A DNA stretch of 64,000 nt from the NCBI GenBank assembly GCA_965247505.1, contig OZ252020.1:372001-436000 (forward strand). Direction: 5' to 3'. Of this stretch, positions 25,560 through 33,281 are shown one piece after another (the stretch's first letter is position 1; each line of letters starts with the position of its first letter). The DNA is from CAIYRG01 sp965247505 (lineage in GTDB: Bacteria > Pseudomonadota > Alphaproteobacteria > Micropepsales > Micropepsaceae). The translations under genes and the position numbers were made by a program. The notes under the pieces are model-generated. The model searched no databases. It had not been told where the DNA came from and saw only the letters and a list, made by a program, of their open reading frames with translations.

Positions 25560-26654
25560 GTGAAGTGGTCACCCGAGCAGGAAGGCGCCTTACGCGCGGT
25601 GTCGAATTGGCTCGTCGGGGGCGAGAGCCAAGTGTTCCGGCTCTTCGGCTATGCCGGAACGGGAAAGACCACCCTCGCCCGCCATTTTGCCGAGGACCTC
25701 GACGGTAAAACGTCTTTTGGCGCGTTCACAGGCAAGGCCGCTTTGGTCATGCGCTCCAAGGGCTGCAAGAACGCCGGCACCATCCACAGCATGATTTACA
25801 AACTGGATGATGAGGGCGGCGGTAGCCCGCAATTCACATTGGATCCACGCAGCGCACTGACAAAAGCCGCTCTATGCGTGATCGACGAATGTTCCATGGT
25901 GGATGCCGAGCTGGCGCGCGATCTGCTCTCGTTCAATATTCCGGTCTTGGTTCTTGGCGATCCCGAACAGCTGCCGCCTGTGAAGGGCGCAGGCTTCTTC
26001 ACCAATGCCGAGCCAGATTTTATGCTGTCTGAGGTCCATCGGCAGGCGCAGGACAATCCGATTATTCGTATGTCGATGGATGTGCGCGAAGGGCGCTCAT
26101 TGGAATTGGGCGATTATGGCGAGAGCCGCGTCATTTCGCGCGATGAGATTACGCCCGACGATGTTCTGTCGGCCGAACAGCTCCTGGTTGGAAGCAATGC
26201 CACACGGCGAAAATATAATCAGCATTTGCGTGGCTTGCGTGAAATTCACGGTGAGATGCCGGAGATCGGCGAGCGTTTGGTGTGCCTTAGAAATAATCGC
26301 CGCAAGGGGCTTTTGAATGGCGGCATTTGGACCGTCGCGGAAATAGAACTGGTGACGACCAAAGCCATCAAAATGATCTTGGAGCCGGTAGACGCCGGCG
26401 GCAGGCGAAAAAACGCCCATGTGATTGTGCGCAAGGAATTTTTCCTTGGGGCAGGCGATACACTGTCTTGGCCGGAGCGCAAAGACACGGACGAATTTGA
26501 TTTCGGCTATGCACTGACGGTCCACAAATCGCAGGGCTCGCAGTGGAATGACGTGTTTTTATTCGATCAAAGCGCATTGTTTCGCGATTCTGCGCGGCGC
26601 TGGCTCTATACCGGCATCACGCGGGCGGCCGAGCGGATTACGGTAGTTATGTAG
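25560..26654 (+). CDS. RecD-like superfamily 1 DNA helicase
   Basis: 364 aa from GTG 25560 (GGAGA about 9 bases upstream; a GTG at 25527 is the alternative). Walker A GYAGTGKTTLARHFA, Walker B CVIDECSMVD, motif III VLGDPEQLPPVKG, R-finger region SEVHRQAQDNPI, and UvrD_C_2 motifs YALTVHKSQGSQW and RWLYTGITRA. A complete short SF1B core without the RecD N-terminal domain, like phage Dda/RecD2-type helicases. Likely role in DNA repair or replication restart. It precedes dinB by about 200 bases. Confidence 0.93.
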   Translation: MKWSPEQEGALRAVSNWLVGGESQVFRLFGYAGTGKTTLARHFAEDLDGKTSFGAFTGKAALVMRSKGCKNAGTIHSMIYKLDDEGGGSPQFTLDPRSALTKAALCVIDECSMVDAELARDLLSFNIPVLVLGDPEQLPPVKGAGFFTNAEPDFMLSEVHRQAQDNPIIRMSMDVREGRSLELGDYGESRVISRDEITPDDVLSAEQLLVGSNATRRKYNQHLRGLREIHGEMPEIGERLVCLRNNRRKGLLNGGIWTVAEIELVTTKAIKMILEPVDAGGRRKNAHVIVRKEFFLGAGDTLSWPERKDTDEFDFGYALTVHKSQGSQWNDVFLFDQSALFRDSARRWLYTGITRAAERITVVM

Positions 26655-26685
26655 TTTCGGCGGCGGTGCCGACAGAAATACCAAT

Positions 26686-26720
26686 GTCATCCCGGTCAAG
26701 CGGAGCGCGCGCCGGGACCC
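26686..26720. repeat. REP-like imperfect palindrome
   Basis: Intergenic GTCATCCCGG ... GCCGGGACCC: the CCCGG/CCGGG arms pair around a GC-rich centre. The GTCATCCC start recurs near 41060 and 32358. This looks like the common GTCATCCCGG-type intergenic palindromes of proteobacteria. Confidence 0.55.
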
Positions 26721-26770
26721 ACTGTGTCGTTGCGCGCTTTCCCGCTAAACTGTCATGGCCCTACTTGATA

Positions 26771-26844
26771 GGGCCACCCAGTGGGCGCATGTCCATACGC
26801 CAGTAGCGTTCTATAATCATCTGGGTGGCCCGCTTTTGCGGGCC
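26771..26844 (+). promoter_or_regulatory. Two mutually exclusive hairpins in the dinB leader
   Basis: Arm GGGCCACCCAG (26771-26781) pairs perfectly with CTGGGTGGCCC (26821-26831). The last bases of that right arm also start a compact hairpin GGCCCGC-TTTT-GCGGGCC (26827-26844). Both cannot form at once, the layout of an attenuator-like switch, 18 bases before the dinB ATG. The second hairpin has no U-tract, so it would act on translation or RNA stability rather than as a classical terminator. Confidence 0.5.
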
Positions 26845-26861
26845 ATGACATACTTAGAGTT

Positions 26862-28004
26862 ATGCTTGTGCCTGATTCCGCTACGCTTAAGGATTTGGTC
26901 AAGGAATCCGATCAAGTCGATCGCAGAAATGAAACACCCCAGCGTAAAATCATCCATGTCGATATGGATGCGTTTTATGCCTCGGTCGAACAGCGCGACA
27001 ATCCAGAGCTTCGCGGCAAGCCCGTTGCGGTTGGCGGCGAGCGCGCGAGGGGCGTCGTGGCGGCCGCCAGCTATGAGGCCCGCAAATTCGGCGTGCACTC
27101 TGCCCTTGCTTCGGTAACCGCCAAACGCCGATGTCCTGATCTGATTTTCGTGAAACCACGTTTCGATGTTTACAAGAAAGTCTCACAGCAAATCCGCGAT
27201 ATTTTCAAATCTCACACGCCGCTGGTTGAACCTCTTTCACTGGACGAGGCCTATCTCGATGTCACTGAGAATTTGAAAGGCATCGCCACGGCAACTGAAG
27301 TAGCCAAACAGATAAGGGCCGAGATTCGCGCAGTGACCGGGCTCACGGCTTCTGCCGGCGTTTCCTATAATAAATTTCTTGCCAAAATGGCCTCCGACCA
27401 ACGAAAGCCCTATGGGCTGTTTGTTATCTTGCCTGAAAATGGCGAGGCGTTTGTCGAGAGTCTACCGGTGGGAAAATTTCACGGCATAGGCCCGGCAACC
27501 GACGCAAAAATAGAAAAGCTCGGTATTCGCACCGGGGGCGATCTTAAAGCGCAGAGTTTGCAATTCTTAAGCGCACATTTCGGAAAAGCCGGACCACATT
27601 ATTATTGGATTTCGCGCGGCATCGACGAGCGCGAGGTCCGCGCGGACCGCGCTCGCAAATCCGTCGGCGCTGAGAATACTTTTGCCGACGATATTGTTGC
27701 ACTAGATGCGGCGCGCGATGCGCTAAAACCCGTTATAGAAAAGGTCTGGCGCCATTGCGAACGAACGAACATTCGCGGCCGCACGCTGACGCTTAAAGCA
27801 AAATATGCGGATTTTCAGCAGCTCACCCGCAGCCGAACGCGCGAAACTCCATTCGCCGTGCAAACCGAAATCGAAGAGCTCGCTTTTGCGCTATTGGAGA
27901 CGCTTTTCCCGGTTGCTCAGGGCATTCGCCTTTTGGGAGTGACGCTATCCTCGCATGGCGAAGAGAGCACGCAAAGCGTTGAGCAGCTACGGCTGTCGAT
28001 TTGA
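26862..28004 (+). CDS. dinB: DNA polymerase IV (Y-family translesion polymerase)
   Basis: 380 aa, full length. Y-family catalytic motifs: HVDMDAFYASVEQRDNPEL (metal Asp) and PLSLDEAYLDVTE (Asp-Glu pair); RGVVAAASYEARKFGV nucleotide site; helix-hairpin-helix FHGIGPATDAKIEKLGI; little-finger domain ending LRLLGVTLS-type (here IRLLGVTLSS). Role: error-prone bypass of DNA lesions. No clear alphaproteobacterial LexA box found upstream. The 3' 234 bases recur in diverged form at 32050-32283. Confidence 0.96.
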   Translation: MLVPDSATLKDLVKESDQVDRRNETPQRKIIHVDMDAFYASVEQRDNPELRGKPVAVGGERARGVVAAASYEARKFGVHSALASVTAKRRCPDLIFVKPRFDVYKKVSQQIRDIFKSHTPLVEPLSLDEAYLDVTENLKGIATATEVAKQIRAEIRAVTGLTASAGVSYNKFLAKMASDQRKPYGLFVILPENGEAFVESLPVGKFHGIGPATDAKIEKLGIRTGGDLKAQSLQFLSAHFGKAGPHYYWISRGIDEREVRADRARKSVGAENTFADDIVALDAARDALKPVIEKVWRHCERTNIRGRTLTLKAKYADFQQLTRSRTRETPFAVQTEIEELAFALLETLFPVAQGIRLLGVTLSSHGEESTQSVEQLRLSI

Positions 28005-28515
28005 AGCCACTCTCTCTGACTGTTCGGGGATTGTCAGATTAAGCGGACAAACCCTTTAGGGTTGCAACGCTGTTCGAGCGCGATCAACGCCCCTACTTCC
28101 AGTTCTCAAAGCTCGCATATTTTTGCATGTCTTTGAAATGGAAAAGCAAACTCTTCGGCCGGAACGCATTGAAAACTTTGTATGGGTTGTCCGCGATTTT
28201 TCTGTAGCTATAGCAGAGAATATCGGCGGGCCAAGCGAAGCGCCCCTCGAGCCTGCGCTGCACGGCGCGCAGCGGATTGCGATGAGGTGCTGTGATTATT
28301 GCTGGGCGTTCAAACCCATATAGCCGCGCAAGAATTTCGCAGCCTTCCTGTAGGGCTGGATAATATTTCTCAGCGCGAAACAACTTCACGATGCGTTCCC
28401 AGTCGATGTCGTTTTGCTGGTGCTGTGCGAGCATGGCAAGTTCCATCATCTGGCGCAGCCCTAATCTTCTCCGAAAATAGTGATTGTGGACCCATCCAGG
28501 AAAAGTGGAGGCGCC

Positions 28516-29388
28516 CTACACCGTTTGCATTGCTTCTGCCTCGAATTTGACGGGGCTTGTGAAGTCCAGCGTCGAGTGCCGACGGACTGGATTATAGAAC
28601 CCGTCGATGTATCCGGCTATGGCAGTTTCAGCTTGGCTTCTTGACATGAACACAGTCCTCCAGATCAGTTCTGACTTGATGGTTTTGAAGAAGGTCTCGA
28701 CGACGGCGTTATCATAGCAATTTCCCTTACCGCTCATTGAGGCGAGGAAACCGAGTTCACCGAGGCGCGCCTGGTATGCGTCTGAGCAGTACTGGCTTCC
28801 CCGATCGCTATGGTGGATCACACCGGCGCCAGGTTGGCGCAGCCCGATAGCACGGTTAAGCGCCCTGAGCGGCAGGTCGCTGGTCATGCGAGCGCACACG
28901 GCCCAGCCGATGACGCGCCGGGAGTAGAGGTCGAGCATGACGGCCAGGTACAGCCAGCCCTGTGCCGTCCAGATATAGCTGATGTCGGCAGCCCATTTCT
29001 CGTTGGGTGCCTCGGCGGAGAAGTTCTGGTCGAGAAGGTTCGATGCGACGGCCTTGTTGTGCTGGCTGTCCGTCGTCTTTTTGAACTTCTGTTTCCGTTT
29101 TGGAGACAACCCATTTCCCCGCATCAGCCGAGCCACCCTATGGCGTCCAACCTCGATCCCATTCTCGGCAAGCTCGTGATGGACCCGCTCTGCACCGTAG
29201 CTCTCGCGGCTGCGCCGAAAGGCTGCCCGGACATGGGCGAGTAGAACCATGTCATCGAGCTGTCGCTGTCTTGGGCCGCGATTGCGCCAAGCGTAGAAGC
29301 CTGAGACGCTGACCTGCAGCAGTCTGCACAGGCGGAATATCGGCATCGCCAACCCGGCCCTCTCCGCGTCGATGAACCGGAACCTCAT
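28516..29388 (-). CDS. IS3-family transposase OrfB (DDE integrase core)
   Basis: 290 aa. HTH_21-type N-terminus (GFYAWRNRGP, ESYGAERVHHELAENG), then rve core with DDE residues: Asp in WAADISYIWT, Asp in IHHSDRGSQYCSD, Glu in DNAVVETFFKTIKSE. Made as an OrfAB fusion by -1 frameshifting on the A7 run near the end of OrfA, as in other IS3 members; it also overlaps the OrfA stop by ATGA. Confidence 0.95.
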   Translation of the reverse strand: MRFRFIDAERAGLAMPIFRLCRLLQVSVSGFYAWRNRGPRQRQLDDMVLLAHVRAAFRRSRESYGAERVHHELAENGIEVGRHRVARLMRGNGLSPKRKQKFKKTTDSQHNKAVASNLLDQNFSAEAPNEKWAADISYIWTAQGWLYLAVMLDLYSRRVIGWAVCARMTSDLPLRALNRAIGLRQPGAGVIHHSDRGSQYCSDAYQARLGELGFLASMSGKGNCYDNAVVETFFKTIKSELIWRTVFMSRSQAETAIAGYIDGFYNPVRRHSTLDFTSPVKFEAEAMQTV

Positions 29389-29681
29389 CGACTTTCCCTG
29401 GCGAAGAAGGCCAGCGCTTTTTTTAGGAGATCACGTTCCTGACGGGCCAGATCACGCTCTCGGCGTAGGCGGGTAATCTCCTTCGCTGCATCCTCATGCG
29501 GACCGGAAAGCAAATCCTCCTCACGCAATTCTGCGACCCAGCGGCCGAGCGCGCTGACGCTGATCCCAAGATCTCCTGCTATCTGCCGCTGCCTGCGCCC
29601 GCTCGTCTGTAAAAGACGGACGGCTTCTTCCTTGAAGGCCCGATCAAACCGCCGGCCCTTGTTCCCATTCTGCTTCGACAT
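29385..29681 (-). CDS. IS3-family transposase OrfA
   Basis: 98 aa from ATG 29681, preceded by AGGAGG. Helix-turn-helix (RFDRAFKEEAVRLL, IAGDLGISVSALGRWV) and a C-terminal leucine-zipper-like helix (ITRLRRERDLARQERDLLKK). The slippery run CTAAAAAAAG lies in the final codons, giving the -1 frameshift to OrfB. Confidence 0.93.
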   Translation of the reverse strand: MSKQNGNKGRRFDRAFKEEAVRLLQTSGRRQRQIAGDLGISVSALGRWVAELREEDLLSGPHEDAAKEITRLRRERDLARQERDLLKKALAFFARESR

Positions 29682-30423
29682 TTGCACCTCCTGCGATCAA
29701 AATCCTATCGCAGGACGTCTCCACTTTCGTCAGCAGGGTCCATTGTCTTGAAGCTGTGTGTGGACCATGGCGTGAATGAAACGCTCGGTGGGAGCAAGGT
29801 GATGCGTGGCGTAACCGCCAACCTCACATTTTTGCGCGCTACCCCACGCGGTTACCGAGGGTAGAAATGCGATATATTTCTCTGCCAAGACCTGTTTATG
29901 GATTTCGATACAGATCCCTGAATCCGGATGACGAAGCGGGGGGAGATGATGATGATTTCGGCCCCCATGGTCTCCGGAATCTTCTTCGAAGCCGTCCTTC
30001 TCAAGGAGGCGCGCGGCCCCTTCTGCCCGATCGGATGGAACCAAAATGTCTATGTCGCCCAAAATACGAATGCCGGAATCAGGATAAAGACCAGTGGTAA
30101 GGCTCGCTGCGCCCTTTAGAAGAACGCTCGGAATGCCCTCGGCATCCCAAACCCCGAGAACCGAGACGAGCGTTTCAATAATTGTTCGGTTGCGCTCGCG
30201 ATTGAGAGCGAGAATCGCATCAAGAAAATCGCGCACTTCGATTCGGACGGCGGAAACATCGCGAAGTGACCACGCCAGCGCCGGAGTAACCAGATAGTGG
30301 CTCGATAGTGTAATCAGTTGCTCCCAGGGGGGCTGAACTGGAAGCGCGCATTCGGACCCGTCTATACAATGCTTAAGAAGATCGCAGAGCAGATTATACG
30401 AGTCCCAGCGGCTTAATGTTTGT

Positions 30424-31347
30424 TCAGAAGTCATAATCGGCAATGAGCGCGCGAGCCGCGTCAAATTCCTTATAGTGCAGGGCATAGGCGGGCGTATGTT
30501 CAAGCCAGGCGAGGAAAGAATGCACGTTAGATGCCCGCAAAGGATGGCCGAGCCAGACGCGGTCTCCAAGAATACGCTGCAACGCTTCGAGCGGGCGCAG
30601 TTGAACGAGCTCCGTTTTGGCCGCCGCATCGTAACGCGGAAATAGTATTACCTGGACGGGGAAAAGTTCTTGCGGCGAAGCCTGCGGCGGCGAAGCAAAA
30701 TATTTTATTTCGCCCTTCCACGAGGCGCAAACCGGAATGTCCACTAGTTGCGGAATAACTTCGGAGAGCGCACCCCAGCTGGCAGGCCTCAGAGTTTGTG
30801 TTACCGGCCACGGCGCGAGCAATCCGTCAGGTGCGACAAGAGCGGCCATGTCATCTGCAGCATAGGTAAAACCCGTAGCAGAGAGATAGGCGGTGAGCGT
30901 GGTTTTTCCGCTACCACTTTGTCCCGTCAACAAAAGCGCACGACCATCGCGAATGACCGCGCCGCTATGTAGAATCGAGAGCCATTGCGGATTGCCATAG
31001 GCGAATTCGATTATGGCTTAAAACATCGCTCCGATGATCTCGTTTTCCAAGTCTGAACGAATTTTCTCGACGCCATCGATACACACCATCAACGCGCTGC
31101 CACTTGCCGGCTCCACGGTGAACTCCAGCATCGGGCCATCGGCGTCTATGGCGAATGGCCTGAGAAGGCGTTCGAGACCTTGTGCAATGCTCCGTTCGAA
31201 AATCGTGGTACGAAAACAATACCCATTGATGCGATAGGATGCTGTGCGCCTGGGACCGATATCCGGTTTAAAAACGAGATCGGCTGCGGCGGAATACAAA
31301 GGAGCCGCGGCGACATGTGAAGAATCTACACTGGCGCCCTGAAGCAA
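30424..31347 (-). pseudogene. HPr-kinase-related protein (HprK-related kinase A type), nonsense codon
   Basis: Read through one in-frame TAA (31018-31020) the frame encodes about 307 aa from a possible TTG at 31347. Upstream of the stop: an N-terminal domain (RINGYCFRTTIFERS). Downstream: AIIEFAYGNPQW, LHSGAVIRDGRALLL, Walker A TGQSGSGKTTLTAYL, and DDMAAL, all as in HPr-kinase-related proteins of peptide-modification loci. The stop falls inside the domain just before the P-loop; CAA to TAA would explain it. A kinase fragment could only start internally. The same frame continues upstream into the PqqD-like domain, so this was probably a PqqD-kinase fusion. Confidence 0.75.
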
Positions 31348-31626
31348 ATTGGCATCCGCCCAGTGCTGTATAACTAAAGTCGCATCTCTCTAGTTTTGCT
31401 CTGTCGAGATGCCATAGGTCTTCGCGAGGATGGCGTTTGCACTTTCTATGGATGCGCCATTCGTGATAGCGTTCCAAACGGTCGCAGCGCTATCATTGTA
31501 AGCCAACAAGCGTTCAAGCAGGGGATCGAAAATCACTAGACCACTGTCAAAATCAATGGACGACAAACCTGCGCGCGGTGCAACGATGCCGCGCCCAATG
31601 GCATTATTTGTCGTGTTCTGCTCTAT
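31348..31626 (-). pseudogene. PqqD-like peptide chaperone domain, start and frame damaged
   Basis: Frame with typical PqqD order: GLVIFDPLLERLLAYNDSAA, TVWNAITNGASIESA, ILAKTYGISTEQN, then the last helix RDATLVIQHWADANLLQG. A TAG (31390-31392) interrupts just before that helix; CAG to TAG would do it. The codon 7 bases after a GGAGG is ATA (31624-31626) instead of ATG, so the start also looks lost by G-to-A. PqqD-type domains (RRE fold) deliver leader peptides to modifying enzymes. No other start is apparent. All three lesions are transitions. Confidence 0.7.
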
Positions 31627-31653
31627 AGTAGCGCCTCCAATGATCGTGGGCCG

Positions 31654-31671
31654 CTAGAACAAATTTTCTAG
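31654..31671. other. Short inverted repeat between peptide gene and PqqD
   Basis: CTAGAA, six-base spacer, TTCTAG. On the minus strand it lies between the candidate precursor and the PqqD frame, where a transcript-processing or partial terminator hairpin would lower expression of the enzymes relative to the peptide. The stem is only 6 bp, so this is weak. Confidence 0.3.
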
Positions 31672-31771
31672 AGTGCATCAACCTCATTCGCTGTGCAGAT
31701 AGTGCGAACGGAGAGCTGACACTTTTGCTTGCCATACATTTCACTAAGTCATCGCGAATAAATGTGTGCGT

Positions 31772-31963
31772 TTAACCTCGTGCAGATACAGCCAATGCTT
31801 TGGTGGGTTTTGCCATTAATGCGAGTAGCGCCGGCGCGGTATAGACTGCCAATTTTCCGAGCTTCTTCATTGTTTCGCGGCGTTCTTGGTCGTGCGTTTC
31901 ACTTTCATTGTCACGCGCCGTTTCGCCCCCAACATCCTTCGTTGTAACTTGTTCCCCAGCCAT
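31772..31963 (-). CDS. Candidate precursor peptide of the PqqD/HprK locus
   Basis: 63 aa, intact. ATG 31963 with a GGGGGGA ribosome site. N-terminal half is polar and acidic (TARDNESETHDQERRET), then KKLGKLAVYTAPALLALMAK, then a short tail PTKALAVSARG. Short proteins with a KKLGK-x-AxYxAPALLAL block are frequent first genes of PqqD / HPr-kinase-related / nucleotidyltransferase loci, from memory of such clusters. The leader would bind PqqD, while the hydrophobic block or tail would be modified. The modification itself is unknown, so this is inference. Confidence 0.65.
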   Translation of the reverse strand: MAGEQVTTKDVGGETARDNESETHDQERRETMKKLGKLAVYTAPALLALMAKPTKALAVSARG

Positions 31964-32049
31964 CTTCGTCCCCCCAGGTGTTTCTTCAATACAAACTAAC
32001 ACGCGTTATATTGCTAGTACACGGGCCCACCTTTGGCCCAGGGTCGACT

Positions 32050-32283
32050 ATTCGCGGCCGCACGCTTACCTTGAAAGCGAAATACGCGGATTTTCAGCGG
32101 ATCATCCGCAGCCGAACGCGCGAATTTCCCTTCGCATCACAGGCCGACTTCGAAGAACTCGCTTTTGCGCTATTAGAAACGCTTTTCCCGGTCGCTCAGG
32201 GCATTCGCCTTCTGGGAGTAACGCTGTCCTCGCTCGGCGAAGAGAACAACGAAAGCGCGGAGCAGCTTCGGCTTTCGATTTGA
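32050..32283 (+). pseudogene. Duplicate dinB 3' end fragment
   Basis: Begins abruptly at ATTCGCGGCCGC and matches the last 234 bases of dinB (27771-28004) without gaps, at roughly 80% identity by eye, with a closely matching protein (YADFQRIIRSRTRE; LLGVTLSSLGEE). It ends with the same RLSI stop and the same following GAAGCC. It lacks the polymerase domain, so it cannot act as DinB. With the intact gene it brackets the accessory island. Confidence 0.92.
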
Positions 32284-32338
32284 AGCCCACCACTCTAGCG
32301 TCTCGAGCTTTTTTCGTGATCACCTCAGTTGCTCAATG

Positions 32339-32671
32339 TTATGTAAGTTTGGATTGCCACGTCATCCCAGTCGGAACCTTGGTTGCGCCTCCAAAAACTA
32401 ACCCCAACTCATAGATTTTATCGTCTTCTATATTCAAACCCACGTCGGCATCATCCTCGTAATTGCGCGCTGTGATATAGCCTAGAAGCCACCATTCATT
32501 CGCAAGCCTGTAATTCTCGTTGCTATCTTCTCTCACAATGTCCGGGCATTCGACACTACCCTTTATGGTATAAGCGCCAGCCGTGCTCGGCAGGGCTAGA
32601 GCGATAAGGATTAATGCAAGACAACGAAGAATAGTCACGGCGCGTTTCCTTTCCGATTGATGTTTCGCCAT
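32339..32671 (-). CDS. Exported protein, probably 3'-truncated at the island edge
   Basis: 110 aa from ATG 32671. Sec signal ends TAG-AYT; the mature start YTIKGSVECPDIVREDSNEN and WWLLGYITARNYEDDADVG belong to an uncharacterised small periplasmic group that usually goes on with a Cys-containing helical tail after the DDKIYEL segment. Here that tail is replaced by LVFGGATKVPTGM, part of which is read from a GTCATCCC-type repeat. Its end lies 55 bases from the dinB fragment, so the same rearrangement may have cut it. Confidence 0.5.
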   Translation of the reverse strand: MAKHQSERKRAVTILRCLALILIALALPSTAGAYTIKGSVECPDIVREDSNENYRLANEWWLLGYITARNYEDDADVGLNIEDDKIYELGLVFGGATKVPTGMTWQSKLT

Positions 32672-32770
32672 TCTGGTCTGGGCTTCCATGCTTGTCCATG
32701 CGGTGGGAGATCGCGCGCCACCGCATTGTGCTTGCGACATTGCAATATTGCCCAAGCGCTTGACACATAC

Positions 32771-32782
32771 GTGTATATACAC
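32771..32782. promoter_or_regulatory. MarR operator, site 1
   Basis: Perfect 12-bp palindrome GTGTATATACAC, just downstream of a TTGACA (32760-32765) and 41 bases before the MarR start. A near-identical copy lies at 33282-33293, so the pair most likely binds the MarR protein between them and gives autoregulation. Confidence 0.7.
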
Positions 32783-32823
32783 TAGTGTGCTTGCTCAAAC
32801 GCGGCTTAACGAATAGGAAAACC

Positions 32824-33258
32824 ATGGCTGAGCCTCTAATATTTGGAAATTGCGCCTGTTTTAATGTCCGCAAGACCGCGCGCGTGCTGGCACAGACCTA
32901 TGACCGTGCGCTCGAACCCAGCGGGCTAAAAAATACACAGTTCACGGTTCTCGCAATGGTCTCGGCGAGAGATCCCATGTCGATCACCCAGCTCTCCAGG
33001 GCCATTGAGATCGAGCGGACAACGCTCACGCGAAATCTGAACATCCTCATTCGCGACAGGCTTCTTGAACTTGTGGCCGGTGCGGACGCCAGATCCAAAC
33101 AGGTCGAAGTGACGGCCAAAGGAAGAGCCGCGCTTAAGCAAGCAATTCCGCTTTGGCAAAGGGCCCAGGAGCATCTCATAACTCAATTTGGAAAGAAGCG
33201 TTGGTCTTCTTTACGGCGTGAGCTGAATTCAATATCCAGCATTGCACAGCAAAATTAG
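32824..33258 (+). CDS. MarR-family transcriptional regulator
   Basis: 144 aa. ATG 32824 with AGGA upstream. Winged helix: FTVLAMVSARDPMSITQLS, recognition helix IERTTLTRNLNILIRDRL, wing DARSKQVEVTAKGRAAL, and flanking dimerisation helices. It begins with a Cys-rich patch (NCACFNVRKTARVLAQ) that could sense a thiol-reactive ligand (inference). Palindromes before its own gene and before 33322 suggest repression of itself and of the SDR operon. Confidence 0.92.
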   Translation: MAEPLIFGNCACFNVRKTARVLAQTYDRALEPSGLKNTQFTVLAMVSARDPMSITQLSRAIEIERTTLTRNLNILIRDRLLELVAGADARSKQVEVTAKGRAALKQAIPLWQRAQEHLITQFGKKRWSSLRRELNSISSIAQQN

Positions 33259-33281
33259 GCGAACTTTTTTTGTGTTTAAAC

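Larger units (their letters stand above)
28487..29742 (-). mobile_element. IS3-family insertion sequence, 1256 bp
   Basis: Two overlapping transposase frames flanked by imperfect 31-bp inverted repeats beginning TGGACCC (28487-28493 and, reversed, 29736-29742) and sharing AAAGTGGAG further in. A 3-bp TTG duplication flanks it (28484-28486, 29743-29745). It interrupts the nucleotidyltransferase gene in the same orientation. Confidence 0.93.
28093..30434 (-). pseudogene. NTP_transf_5-type nucleotidyltransferase, split by an IS3 element
   Basis: N-terminal part 30434-29743 and C-terminal part 28486-28093, separated by the IS at 28487-29742. Excising the IS and one 3-bp repeat gives a continuous 360-aa frame with junction QLQDN-HYFRRRLGLRQM. 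Nucleotidyltransferase motif: VLLKGAASL, then GIRILGDIDILVPSDR (metal Asp pair), with EIHKQVL further on. Family: uncharacterised nucleotidyltransferases found with HPr-kinase-related and PqqD genes. The start at 30434 overlaps the kinase stop by 11 bases, showing translational coupling before inactivation. Confidence 0.85.

Noticed and set aside
28041..28063. Rho-independent terminator after dinB
   Set aside because: AACCC-TTTA-GGGTT can pair, but the stem is only 5-6 bp and there is no U-tract.
28093..32003. Lasso peptide cluster
   Set aside because: PqqD, kinase and nucleotidyltransferase also occur near lasso loci, but no asparagine-synthetase-like cyclase or B2 protease is present and the peptide lacks the usual lasso core pattern.
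32050..32283. A functional small DNA-binding protein from the dinB fragment
   Set aside because: The open frame reaches 31978, but the first 72 bases are not dinB-like and there is no good ribosome site; a lone little-finger domain has no known role.
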